Assembly: GCF_902859915.1 (NCBI RefSeq)
Contig: NZ_CADIKK010000023.1
Coordinates: 1-64,000 of the forward strand
DNA from: Paraburkholderia ultramafica
GTDB lineage: Bacteria; Pseudomonadota; Gammaproteobacteria; Burkholderiales; Burkholderiaceae
Direction of reading: 5' to 3'
Length of the DNA stretch: 64,000 nucleotides
Under the pieces are notes generated by a model. The model made no database searches, was not told the origin of the DNA, and was given only the letters and a program-made list of their open reading frames with translations. The first letter of the stretch is position 1. Each line of letters begins with the position of its first letter. Below, piece after piece: positions 33,878 through 42,138 of this stretch. Position numbers and translations under genes: made by a program.

Positions 33878-35239
33878 TCAGTCCGGATTCACCGTTTTCA
33901 CCCTATGCCCGTGCAGCGCTCGTGCGGCGCGCCTGCCATGAGCCAGCGTCGCGGCAGCTTGCTGTGCCGCAGCGGGCACCGTCGCAGCCGTCGCAGACGC
34001 GGCATTGGCCGCCGCCGCGTTGGCCATCGCGATGTGCGTGTCGAGCAAACTGGCCATGGCCGCCTGCTGGCTCTGCATCATCTGTTCAATGCGGTGCTGC
34101 TGGGCCGTGGTCTCGCGCGTCAGACGCATCAGGAGCAGCGTCTGCGTGATGCCGATCGCAACCGTGACCAGCAGCGCGCCCACCACGATCGACAACATCC
34201 ATTTCATGCGGCGCGAATGATCGGTCGCGGCGCGGCGCTGATCGGCGATCACGCCATATAACGCATCGACGGTATCGGCAAAGGCGGTTGCCCGCGCGCG
34301 ATCGAGTTCCGGCGCGACTCGCAGCGCGGCCGCTGCCGCTGCCGCCTCTGCGCGCTGCGCTTCCCGCCAAGGCGCGGCGAACGCGGCGTTAGCCTCGGCG
34401 GACGCGGATGCATTGGCCAACGGCTGCGCACCCGGCTTGAGCCCGGCAGACCTGGCAGATTCGGCCGACTCAGCAGGCGCAGCGCCCGCCTCCTCCAAAG
34501 CGCCATCGGCCCGCTTGCTCACCACTTCGACCTCAGCCGCGGCCGCGTCCCGCGAAGCGGTCGCCGCCTTCGCGAAAGTCGCGGCAAAGCGCTGCGGCGG
34601 CTTGCCGCCGGAGTTCGACGCAACCGCGGAGTCGGTCGTCGCAGCGCCCGGTTCGGCCGCCTGACGCAGCGCGGTCACGCTGCGCGCGACGCTCGCCGCC
34701 GCCATCGCCGGCGTGAGCGGCGCGGCCGAATCGCGCACCGATGCCGTCGGCTTCCCGTCGGCGGCCACTTCCGCCGCGGGCTTCGCGTCCGCCAAAGCCC
34801 TTTCTTCGGCAACCGGCGAAGCCATCGGCGTCAACGGCTCGATTTCGAGCCCGCTCAATTGCGCGCTGACCGGCGCCGGCTCATCGGCCCTGGCGGTGCG
34901 AGGGGCACGGCGCGCAGCCTTCGCGTCCGCCGCCATGCCGTCGCCGGCATCGATTGCGCCGACCGCCGCCAGCACCACATCGGGCAATTCGAAGCCATCC
35001 AGCGTGCCTTGCCGGATATCGATGTTCATCGCTTCCAGCGTGGCGCGGGTGGGGTCGTCGGGGAACAGGTCGAGCGTGCTGTCGTCGCGCGGCGCGCCGC
35101 TCAGTTGCGCGAGCCGTTGTGCCGAGCGCGCGGCGCGCGCCAGCTTGTTTTCGGTTTCGGTCGAGACGGTGGCCTGGCGCCGCTTCTTCGAAGCGGCGCG
35201 CTGTGGCCGGGATTGCCTGGATGCTACGGAATCTGCCAT
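33878..35239 (-). CDS. Ala-rich single-pass membrane protein, unknown function
   Basis: The product has 453 residues from ATG 35239 (MADSVASRQSRPQRAASKKR). The first about 45 residues are basic, and the next about 285 are Ala/Glu/Pro-rich and low in predicted structure, with one ordered patch LDLFPDDPTRATLEAMNIDI. A helix with VDALYGVIADQRR leads to one transmembrane segment (about 347-373, MLSIVVGALLVTVAIGITQTLLL). A C-terminal coiled coil follows (RIEQMMQSQQAAMASLLDTH). The topology resembles an adaptor or anti-sigma-like membrane protein, but I recognise no domain. Confidence 0.65.
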   Translation of the reverse strand: MADSVASRQSRPQRAASKKRRQATVSTETENKLARAARSAQRLAQLSGAPRDDSTLDLFPDDPTRATLEAMNIDIRQGTLDGFELPDVVLAAVGAIDAGDGMAADAKAARRAPRTARADEPAPVSAQLSGLEIEPLTPMASPVAEERALADAKPAAEVAADGKPTASVRDSAAPLTPAMAAASVARSVTALRQAAEPGAATTDSAVASNSGGKPPQRFAATFAKAATASRDAAAAEVEVVSKRADGALEEAGAAPAESAESARSAGLKPGAQPLANASASAEANAAFAAPWREAQRAEAAAAAAALRVAPELDRARATAFADTVDALYGVIADQRRAATDHSRRMKWMLSIVVGALLVTVAIGITQTLLLMRLTRETTAQQHRIEQMMQSQQAAMASLLDTHIAMANAAAANAASATAATVPAAAQQAAATLAHGRRAARALHGHRVKTVNPD

Positions 35240-35651
35240 AGAGAAAAAAGCGGTCGTCGCCACAAAGCGGGCGCCGAGCACCGCTCGTCAATGCCATTGG
35301 AATTTTTCGAGACCGCATTGTCGCATGGTCGCCCGCACCTGCCGAAGCCATTCGCCGAGGATTTTCCGTTTTTAAGATGACGCCTCGTCAGAAATTATTC
35401 GAAGGGTTTTCCGCGCCTGCGCGGGCGTGTCAGCGGCACCCGTTTGCTTTATGCTAAGCCGCACGCCGCCGCGCGGGTTGCATCGACAGCGGCAGCGCGC
35501 AATTGCCGACGCAAATGCCGCGCCCGCTGTGTGCAAACCGGGTAGCATCCGGACTCGCCAGCGTGTTTGCCGGCCACTGCACCGCGCCGCCGCTCAAGCT
35601 ACGGACCTGGTCCGAGGACGCTTCGAGATCCCGCGCTTGACCAATTGGACT
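35240..35651. other. Divergent intergenic region before the AGE-family gene
   Basis: About 410 bases between the Ala-rich membrane protein (minus) and the epimerase (plus). The plus frame stays open from 35427, but residues before 35652 look like non-coding translation. No promoter motif is convincing, and no RNA gene is seen. Confidence 0.5.
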
Positions 35652-36761
35652 ATGCCGAGCATGAACCTTCCCGCCGCTTCGACGATCGCCCTCGCCTCCG
35701 CACTGCGCGATCACTTCACGGGCGTGGTGCTGCCCATCTGGCGCGGACCGGGTTTCAACACTGCGCTGAAGCTGCCCTACGAAGCGGTCAGCGCCGAGGA
35801 CCACAGCCCGCTGCCCGCCGAACGTTACCGGGCGATGGCCTGCGCGCGGCAATTATTCGTGTTCTCGCAAGCCGGCGACGCGGAGCATGCAAACGTGCTG
35901 TTCGACTCGCTGCGGCACACCTTTCAGGACACGGTCCACGGCGGATGGTTCTATAGCGTGGACGCGCACGGCGCGCCGCTCGACACCACCAAAGACCTGT
36001 ACACGCACGCGTTCGTCGTGTTCGCGTGCGCGGAATACGGCCGGCATTCCGGCAATCGCGACGCGCTGAAGCTCGTGCATAACACGTCGGCGCTGATCCA
36101 GTCGCACTTCGCGACCGCCGGCGATCTGTTCAACGCGGCACTGTCCGCGGACTTCGGCAGCGTCACCGGCACGCCGATCCAGAATCCGCTGATGCACCTG
36201 ACCGAAGCCTGGCTGGCCGCGTGCGAAGCCACGCGCGACAACGTCTTCGGCGCCGCCTTGCGGCGTCTGGCCGGGGCCGTCGCGCATCACTTCGTGCATG
36301 AGCCGACCGGCTGCATCGCCGAATTGCCGATCGGCGCGAGCGCCAACTGGCTGGAACCCGGCCACCAGTTCGAGTGGTTCTGGCTGGTCAGGCAGGCGGG
36401 CGCCCAGTTCGAAGGAACCGGCCTCGCCGAAGCGCTGACGCGCGCGTTCGCCTTCGCGCAGCAATACGGCGTGGACCGTGGCACCGGCGGGGTGTGCGCA
36501 TCGCTCGACGAAACCGGCAACATTAAGGACGCCACTCAGCGGATCTGGGCGCAAACGGAATATCTGCGTGCATTGGCCTGCCACCACGAACCGGCTGCGC
36601 TTGCCGCGCTGCCACGGCAGATCGAGCTGTTCCAGCAGCGCTTTTTGCATCCGCAAGGCTGGTTCGAGTGCAAGACGCCGGCTGGCGACGTCGCACGCGC
36701 CGACATGCCGTCCACGACGCCCTATCACCTCGCCACCGCCTACGCCGCGTTGCCGGCCTGA
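35652..36761 (+). CDS. AGE/YihS-family sugar epimerase or isomerase
   Basis: This 369-residue protein of the N-acylglucosamine 2-epimerase (alpha/alpha barrel) family has RAMACARQLFVFSQAGD, DTVHGGWFYSVDAHGAPLD, KDLYTHAFVVFACAEYG, NPLMHLTEAWLAACEAT, the active-site segment EPGHQFEWFWLVRQAG and the C-terminal TEYLRAL. The conserved His in PGHQFEW and the aromatic/Glu pairs match AGE enzymes that interconvert aldoses and ketoses or 2-epimers (mannose isomerase-like). The start is uncertain between ATG 35652 and ATG 35661, with no strong ribosome site. No pathway genes adjoin. Confidence 0.85.
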   Translation: MPSMNLPAASTIALASALRDHFTGVVLPIWRGPGFNTALKLPYEAVSAEDHSPLPAERYRAMACARQLFVFSQAGDAEHANVLFDSLRHTFQDTVHGGWFYSVDAHGAPLDTTKDLYTHAFVVFACAEYGRHSGNRDALKLVHNTSALIQSHFATAGDLFNAALSADFGSVTGTPIQNPLMHLTEAWLAACEATRDNVFGAALRRLAGAVAHHFVHEPTGCIAELPIGASANWLEPGHQFEWFWLVRQAGAQFEGTGLAEALTRAFAFAQQYGVDRGTGGVCASLDETGNIKDATQRIWAQTEYLRALACHHEPAALAALPRQIELFQQRFLHPQGWFECKTPAGDVARADMPSTTPYHLATAYAALPA

Positions 36762-36769
36762 GCGGCGTC

Positions 36770-36790
36770 GATCAGCGATCAGCGATCAGC
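36770..36790. repeat. Three tandem copies of GATCAGC
   Basis: A perfect 7-base tandem repeat lies just after the AGE-family gene stop codon and before the HNH gene. It is a simple-sequence tract without evident function. Confidence 0.85.
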
Positions 36791-36829
36791 CACGCGGCGC
36801 GCGGCCGTCGGCAACCGCCTATCCCGGCC

Positions 36830-37675
36830 ATGGCCAAGAAGCTCGCTGAACCCTGGTATCAAGCGCCGTCGGCGGAGGAAATCTGCCCGCTATGCGGCCG
36901 GCCGATCCCGGCGAGCCAGCGCGACCTGCACCATTGGGTGCCGAAGACGAAAGGCGGCAAGAAAGTCGCCGCGTTGCACCGCATCTGCCACCGCCAGCTC
37001 CACGCGCTGTTTTCGGAAACCGAACTGGCGCAGCGCTATTCGACGGTCGACGCGCGGCTCACCGACGAGGCGGTACGCACCTTCGTCCGCTGGGTCCGCA
37101 CCAAGCCGAATCATTTTTACGAGCGCAGCCGCCGCAGCGCGAGGAAAGGCCGAGGGCCAACTGGCGAAGCAATGATGAAGGGCGCGACCGGTCGCGAGGC
37201 CGGCTGGATGCCGACGGCGAGCTCAAAAACGGGGGCCGGCACAAAAGCCAAACCAAACCCAACCCAAGGCCGACCGCCCGGTCGATCAATACGCTGCGCG
37301 CTGCCAGGGTCCCCAACCGGCGTCGGAAGATTTAAAGCGCATATAAGTTGCGCTTTGTCCGGTGGGAATGTCCGATGTGTCGCCGAGCGGCTTCTGATCG
37401 GTTGTGTGAAGGGCGAAAGCCTGGCGGTCTTCGGTATTGACGGTGATGCGGCCGACCGGGTCCGGGGCGCCTTCTTGAGGGGATTTAGACTCCAATATCG
37501 CGAGATAGGGGGTCAAACGACTCCAGAACGACGTGAGTTCTTCTTGCAAATAATGTGTCAATGTTTTTCCTGGAAAAGTAATACAAGCAGCTTACCCTAC
37601 CGGCCGGAACAGCCTTCCAAGTGCTTTCCGGAGCCTCAAAAAGGCCGAAGCGGGGAATACCCGGATACGGGTTGA
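36830..37675 (+). CDS. HNH endonuclease-like protein with unusual C-terminal extension
   Basis: The 281-residue frame starts at ATG 36830. The first about 105 residues form an HNH-type domain: EEICPLCGRPIPASQRDLHH (Cys pair and catalytic His-His), WVPKTKGGKK, then ALHRICHRQLHALFSETELA and FVRWVRTKPNHFYERSRRSA. Similar stand-alone proteins are about 105-115 residues long. From about residue 110 onward the frame is Gly/Lys/Pro-rich and then looks unrelated, and it runs antisense through another plausible ORF (37286-37561). The extension may therefore be a read-through after loss of the original stop. DNA cleavage is inferred only from the motif. Confidence 0.7.
   Translation: MAKKLAEPWYQAPSAEEICPLCGRPIPASQRDLHHWVPKTKGGKKVAALHRICHRQLHALFSETELAQRYSTVDARLTDEAVRTFVRWVRTKPNHFYERSRRSARKGRGPTGEAMMKGATGREAGWMPTASSKTGAGTKAKPNPTQGRPPGRSIRCALPGSPTGVGRFKAHISCALSGGNVRCVAERLLIGCVKGESLAVFGIDGDAADRVRGAFLRGFRLQYREIGGQTTPERREFFLQIMCQCFSWKSNTSSLPYRPEQPSKCFPEPQKGRSGEYPDTG
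37286..37561 (-). CDS. Hypothetical protein, 91 residues
   Basis: It starts MTHYLQEELTSFWSRLTPYL and ends SDAGWGPWQRAAY, with an AGGAA ribosome site shortly before ATG 37561. The composition (several Trp, balanced charge) looks like a real soluble protein and the local GC content is lower than the surroundings. It is antisense to the C-terminal extension of the HNH frame, so at most one of the two is likely to be expressed as protein there. No family is recognised. Confidence 0.5.
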   Translation of the reverse strand: MTHYLQEELTSFWSRLTPYLAILESKSPQEGAPDPVGRITVNTEDRQAFALHTTDQKPLGDTSDIPTGQSATYMRFKSSDAGWGPWQRAAY

Positions 37676-37779
37676 TTGGCGTCCTTCATAAAGACGTGAT
37701 ACAACTCTCACTTCGCGCTCGATCTCGTGTTGAGAAATAGCGGGCGCGAATGCAACACACAACATTTACTGGATCAAAA

Positions 37780-37983
37780 ATGGCAACAGGTACTGTGAAG
37801 TGGTTTAACGATGCAAAGGGCTTTGGCTTCATCACGCCGGACGACGGCGGCGAAGATCTGTTCGCGCACTTTTCGGAAGTTCAAGGCAGCGGCTTCAAGT
37901 CCCTGCAGGAAAACCAGAAAGTGACGTTCGAAGTTAAGCAAGGCCCGAAGGGCAAGCAGGCTGCAAACATCCAGCCGGCCTAA
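37780..37983 (+). CDS. cspA: Cold-shock protein, CspA family
   Basis: The product has 67 residues from ATG 37780 (MATGTVKWFNDAKGFGFI). It is a single five-strand OB fold with RNP1 KGFGFI and RNP2-like DLFAHFSEV. It binds single-stranded nucleic acid and acts as an RNA chaperone. The frame upstream to 37750 is not part of the family. A leader of about 100 bases (37676-37779) without a gene precedes it, as usual for csp mRNAs, and a strong terminator follows at 38030-38057. Confidence 0.95.
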   Translation: MATGTVKWFNDAKGFGFITPDDGGEDLFAHFSEVQGSGFKSLQENQKVTFEVKQGPKGKQAANIQPA

Positions 37984-38029
37984 GTACTTCAGGTACTTTG
38001 AGGCACCCTTAGGCGCTTGCGTCTGATGC

Positions 38030-38057
38030 AAAATGGCCCGCTTTCGCGGGCCATTTT
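38030..38057. terminator. Terminator of the cold-shock gene
   Basis: AAAATGGCCCGC (38030-38041) pairs perfectly with GCGGGCCATTTT (38046-38057) around a 4-nt loop, with T residues continuing. It lies between the convergent csp and chemoreceptor genes and can serve both strands. Confidence 0.9.
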
Positions 38058-38095
38058 CTTTGGAAAAATGCCTTCTTTTTAAGCGCTTGCCTGGT

Positions 38096-39718
38096 TTAAA
38101 TTGCGCGCATTTCGGATCCGCCTGATTCCGCAAGCGGCCCGCGCATTTCATCGAGTTGTTGCGTACGCAACACAGTTTCAGAAATTTCGAACACGGATAC
38201 GGCCTGCTTCAATTGCTGCGTCTGTTGATGCAGCGAAGCCGCCGCGGCTGCCGCCTGTTCGACGAGCGCCGCGTTCTGCTGCGTCATCTCGTCCATCTGC
38301 AGCACCGCCTGGTTCACCTGCTCGATGCCCGTGCTCTGCTCGAGCGACGACGCGCTGATTTCCGCCATCATCTGCGTGACGCGCGAAATCGATGCGGACA
38401 CGTTGCGCATCGCTTCGCCGGCATGCTCGACCAGCGTCGAACCGTCCTGAATCTCCGCGACCGATTCGCTGATCAAGGTCTTGATCTCCTTCGCCGACTG
38501 CGCGCTACGCTGCGCGAGGCCTCGCACTTCGCCGGCCACGACCGCGAAGCCGCGCCCCTGCTCGCCCGCGCGCGCCGCTTCGACGGCCGCGTTCAGCGCG
38601 AGGATGTTGGTCTGGAACGCGATGCCGTCGATCACCGAAATGATTTCGGCGATCTTGTCCGAGCTCTGCGCAATGCCGCGCATCTTGTCGACCACCTCGT
38701 TGACCACTTCGCTGCCGCGCGACGTCGCGTCGAGCGCGGTCTCGGCGAGCGCATTGGCTTCGCGGGCGTGATCGGCGTTCCGGCGCACCGTGGCCGTCAG
38801 TTCTTCCATGCTCGACGCGGTTTCTTCGAGCGAAGCCGCCTGGTTTTCGGTGCGCGCCGACAGATCGGCGTTGCCGGTCGCTATTTCATCGGCGCCGAGG
38901 TGGATCGAGTCGGCGGATTCACGCACGGACTGCACGGTGCGCGCCACGCTCGCCTGCATTTTTGCGAGACCTGAGAACAGCCGGCCGATTTCGTTGGTGC
39001 CGCGCGCGGCGATCGGCCGGTCGAGGCGTCCTTGCGCGATGCGGTCGAAGTGGCGGCCCGCTTCCTCCAGCGGCGCCACCACGCCCCGGCGCAGCGCCGC
39101 GTAGACCGCGAACGTGCCGGCCACCAGCGCCAGCAGGATCACGATGCTGACGACGCGAAAGGTCGCCATGCGCTCATCGATCGAATCGAGCGATGCACGG
39201 ATCGCCGCGGCGCCGAATTGCACGAAGTTGTGCGACTCGGCGAGGTAGGCGTCCTGCAGCGACTGGGTCGGCTGATCGAGGAAGGCCTGGATGTTGTTCG
39301 AGTCGAGAAACTGCACGAGTTCGGCGAGCGCGTCGTGCAGCTTTTTGTAGCGCCCGGCGAGCGCCGTCGCGCGGGCGCTGTTTTCGTCGCTGGTCTTCTG
39401 CGCGCTCATGAACGCACCGAACGACTGATCCGCAGCCGTCAGCTGTTCGCGCGCGTGCTGCACGATGTCCGCCGGCTCCGCGCCGCCGCGCACCATGCGC
39501 GTCCCGGCGCGCGACAGGTTGATGCGCGCATCCATCAGCCGCTGGGTTGTTTCGTTGACCGCGTCCACCTGCTTCAACGCAATATTCGACAGATCGCCCA
39601 CATCGTCATGGGTGCGGGTGAGCGACCAGAAGCCCAGACCCACCGTGACAAGCTGGAATACACAAAACGCGGCCAGAACAGACAACAGGCCGGATGCGAC
39701 CTTGATCTTGCTGAACAT
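38096..39718 (-). CDS. Methyl-accepting chemotaxis protein, Tar-like four-helix sensor
   Basis: The product has 540 residues from ATG 39718. A first helix lies at about 7-32 (VASGLLSVLAAFCVFQLVTVGLGF). The periplasmic four-helix bundle (about 35-190) includes TTQRLMDARINLSRAGTRMV, typical of TarH sensors. A second helix follows (about 190-212), then HAMP (RGVVAPLEEAGRHFDRIAQG) and the signalling domain with tip DGIAFQTNILALNAAVEAAR. It ends without an NWETF-type receptor tether. The ligand is unknown. It is a stand-alone gene convergent with the cold-shock gene. Confidence 0.93.
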   Translation of the reverse strand: MFSKIKVASGLLSVLAAFCVFQLVTVGLGFWSLTRTHDDVGDLSNIALKQVDAVNETTQRLMDARINLSRAGTRMVRGGAEPADIVQHAREQLTAADQSFGAFMSAQKTSDENSARATALAGRYKKLHDALAELVQFLDSNNIQAFLDQPTQSLQDAYLAESHNFVQFGAAAIRASLDSIDERMATFRVVSIVILLALVAGTFAVYAALRRGVVAPLEEAGRHFDRIAQGRLDRPIAARGTNEIGRLFSGLAKMQASVARTVQSVRESADSIHLGADEIATGNADLSARTENQAASLEETASSMEELTATVRRNADHAREANALAETALDATSRGSEVVNEVVDKMRGIAQSSDKIAEIISVIDGIAFQTNILALNAAVEAARAGEQGRGFAVVAGEVRGLAQRSAQSAKEIKTLISESVAEIQDGSTLVEHAGEAMRNVSASISRVTQMMAEISASSLEQSTGIEQVNQAVLQMDEMTQQNAALVEQAAAAAASLHQQTQQLKQAVSVFEISETVLRTQQLDEMRGPLAESGGSEMRAI

Positions 39719-39985
39719 CGTGAACACCTGAAAGCAAAGAATGACGGGAAGCTACCTCAGAGTTAACGGCAGGCTCGCGCTTAGCTTGAGGTCAATTTCA
39801 TCAAAAATCGGCTTAATACGCTTTTCATCGGCCAACGTCATTATTGGGATTTTTTCGCGCAACAATGCGCCGCACATTTTTCCGATTCACCTTGACGCAC
39901 TGCATCCACGCTTCCTAGAGTGGGTAGGACTGCACAACACAGGCCAGTGCAGATGCCACCACGGGCGTTGCCCGAAGGAATCACG

Positions 39986-40420
39986 ATGACCGACCTCCTC
40001 GACCGGGCGCGCGGCGCACTGCATGCCCAGCCGTTCAGCATGCTGCTAGGCGCAGAGTTGATGCACACGGGCACCAGCGAACTCACACTGAGCTTGCCGA
40101 TCCGCGACGAGTTGCGGCAGCAGCATGGCTTCGTGCACGGCGGGGTCATCAGCTATCTCGCCGACAATGCGCTGACGTTCGCCGGCGCGCTGTCTCTCGG
40201 GCCGAAAGTCGTGACCGGCGAATACAAGATCAACTATCTGCGTCCTGCGGTAAACGGGACGTTGATCGCGCGCGCGAAGGTCGTCTTTGTGGGCCAGCAT
40301 CAGGCGACCTGCCAGTGCAACGTGTATGTGATGGACGGCAACCGCGAAAAGCTCGTCGCGGTCGCGCAAGGCACGGTCAACCGCATTCGCGAAAACGGCG
40401 AACACGAACCAGCGGGTTGA
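39986..40420 (+). CDS. PaaI-family (hotdog) acyl-CoA thioesterase
   Basis: The product has 144 residues from ATG 39986, preceded by GAAGGA. The hotdog signature is RQQHGFVHGGVISYLADNAL (about 47-66), with the nucleophile-region HGG motif, then VTGEYKINYLRPAVNG and VDGNREKLVAVAQGTV-like strands. PaaI-type enzymes hydrolyse acyl- or aryl-CoA thioesters. The stop codon is directly followed, in the same frame, by an HTH-like remnant (40421-40624). Confidence 0.9.
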   Translation: MTDLLDRARGALHAQPFSMLLGAELMHTGTSELTLSLPIRDELRQQHGFVHGGVISYLADNALTFAGALSLGPKVVTGEYKINYLRPAVNGTLIARAKVVFVGQHQATCQCNVYVMDGNREKLVAVAQGTVNRIRENGEHEPAG

Positions 40421-40624
40421 CGGCAGCGCTTCGAAACCGATCGCACCGCACTGAAGGCGGTTGCCCATGGTTTGTCATTTGGCACGCCCGCCAGCACCAC
40501 GCGCCACATGCGCATCCTCGCCGACGCGGGACTCGTGCGCGCGCAGCGGATCGGCAAATTCACCTGCTACAAGCGCATCGACGCCGAATTGCGCAAGCTC
40601 GGCCGCGACCTCGCCAATCTCTGA
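40421..40624 (+). pseudogene. ArsR-like helix-turn-helix remnant
   Basis: An open frame of 67 codons follows the thioesterase stop without any ATG in its first 30 codons. It reads ALKAVAHGLSFGTPASTTRH, then MRILADAGLVRAQRIGKFTCY and ends in LRKLGRDLANL. The second part resembles the recognition helix and wing of ArsR-family repressors (S-TTRHMRILADAGLV). A TTG at 40472 could start a 50-residue product. The missing N-terminal helices suggest a truncated regulator. Confidence 0.55.
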
Positions 40625-40680
40625 ACGCGCCGGTCTCCGGACCACGGCGCCATCAATCGCTCGACACTCTGAGGAACCCC

Positions 40681-42033
40681 ATGGACGAACTCGCCCTCGC
40701 CGCCGACGCGGACCAGCGCGCGCACGCTTACCTCGCCGGCATCGGCAAGCGCCGGGTGTTTCCGGACGCGGCCGCGCTCGCGCAACTCGCCGCCTTCGAC
40801 GAAGCCTTGCCGCAGCATGGCCACGCCCCCGCCGACGTGCTGCGCCTGCTCGACGAACGCGGCTCGCCGGGCACGGTGGCGTCGAACGATCCGCGCTACT
40901 ACGGCTTCGTGATCGGAGCGGTGCTGCCGGCCGCTGCGGCGGCCGAGCGTCTGATGGGCGCGTGGGATCAGTGCGCATCGACCTTCGACAACTCGCCGGC
41001 CGCCGCCACCATCGAGAAGATCGCGGCGCGCTGGGTGCTCGACGCGCTCGATCTGCCGCGTGATGCAGCGGTCGGCTTCGGCACCAGCGCGACGGCTTGC
41101 ACGCTCGTTTGTATCGCGGCGGCACGACGTGCGCTGCTGGAGCGCAAGGGTTGGGATTTCGACAACGACGGCCTGGATGGCGCGCCGCCGCTGCGCGTCG
41201 TGATCTCCGAGATGGCCCACATCACGGTGAAGAAGGCATTGCGTGTGCTCGGCTTCGGCATGAAGCGCGTGATCGCCGCGCCTGTCGACGAGCATGGCCG
41301 TATCGATCCCGCGCAGTTGCCGCCCCTCGACGATATGACGATCTTCTGCGTGCAAGCCGGCGAAGTGAACACGGGCGAGTTCGACCCGTTCGCCGCCTTG
41401 ATACCGCGCGCCAAAGCGACAGGCGCGTGGGTCCACGTAGATGGCGCGTTCGGCCTGTGGGCGCGGGCGTCGTCGAAGCGGGCGCTGACGGACGGCATCG
41501 ACGGCGCCGACAGCTGGACCACCGACGGCCACAAATGGCTCAACACGCCCTATGACGGCGCGATGGCGATCTGCCGCGATGCCCGGGCGATGTCGGCGGC
41601 GATGAACAGCGACGCGGTCTATTTGAGCGGCGCCCACGACGCGCAGAAGAACCTGACGCTGGAGTTCTCGCGCCGTCCACGCGGCATTCCGATCTGGGCG
41701 GCGTTGCGTTCGCTCGGACGCAGCGGCGTGCGGGAGATGGTCGACCGGCATTGCGCGCAAGCCGAGCGGATCGCCGACGGCTTGCGTGCCGCGGGTTTCG
41801 AAGTACTGAATCGCGTCGTGCTGAATCAGGTGCTGGTGCGGGCCAAGACCGACGCGCAAACGGTCGCGGTTCGTGAAGCGGCCCAGGCATCCGGCGAAAC
41901 GTGGTTCGGCGGCACGGTCTGGCAAGGACGGCCCGCGTTTCGCATCAGCGTGTCGTCGTGGCGTACGCAAGACGAACACGTCGATCAACTGGTCGCGCTG
42001 CTCGCACGGTTGCTCGCGGACCGAGGCGCCTGA
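40681..42033 (+). CDS. PLP-dependent group II decarboxylase family protein
   Basis: The product has 450 residues from ATG 40681, preceded by GAGGAA. It is a fold-type I PLP enzyme: Lys285 in TTDGHKWLNTPYDG is the Schiff-base lysine and Asp254 in WVHVDGAFGLWA contacts the pyridine. The N-terminal GFVIGAVLPAAAAAERLMGA and STFDNSPAAATIEKIAARWV match aromatic amino-acid/glutamate-type decarboxylases and the related aspartate aminotransferase-like group. The substrate is not evident. A terminator follows at 42062-42100. Confidence 0.9.
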   Translation: MDELALAADADQRAHAYLAGIGKRRVFPDAAALAQLAAFDEALPQHGHAPADVLRLLDERGSPGTVASNDPRYYGFVIGAVLPAAAAAERLMGAWDQCASTFDNSPAAATIEKIAARWVLDALDLPRDAAVGFGTSATACTLVCIAAARRALLERKGWDFDNDGLDGAPPLRVVISEMAHITVKKALRVLGFGMKRVIAAPVDEHGRIDPAQLPPLDDMTIFCVQAGEVNTGEFDPFAALIPRAKATGAWVHVDGAFGLWARASSKRALTDGIDGADSWTTDGHKWLNTPYDGAMAICRDARAMSAAMNSDAVYLSGAHDAQKNLTLEFSRRPRGIPIWAALRSLGRSGVREMVDRHCAQAERIADGLRAAGFEVLNRVVLNQVLVRAKTDAQTVAVREAAQASGETWFGGTVWQGRPAFRISVSSWRTQDEHVDQLVALLARLLADRGA

Positions 42034-42061
42034 ACGATCAGGACGGCGGCTCAACCCAACT

Positions 42062-42100
42062 AAAAAGGCCGTTCCCGCATCGCGCAGGAACGGCCTTTTA
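42062..42100. terminator. Bidirectional terminator between convergent genes
   Basis: AAAAGGCCGTTCC pairs with GGAACGGCCTTTT around an 11-nt loop, with A/T runs on both flanks. It serves the decarboxylase on the plus strand and the sugar catabolic operon ending at 42139 on the minus strand. Confidence 0.9.
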
Positions 42101-42138
42101 CATCGGCAACGCGTTTCAGCCGCGCGCGTAGGCGCGTG

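Noticed and set aside
35620..35665. A stretch resembling the D-arm and acceptor of a reverse-strand tRNA (TTGACCAATTGGACTATGCC)
   Set aside because: No anticodon arm or proper T-arm and acceptor complement can be built; the match is limited to one short segment.
36830..37180. HNH protein as part of a mobile element or restriction system
   Set aside because: No transposase, integrase, methyltransferase or attachment-site repeat is found nearby.
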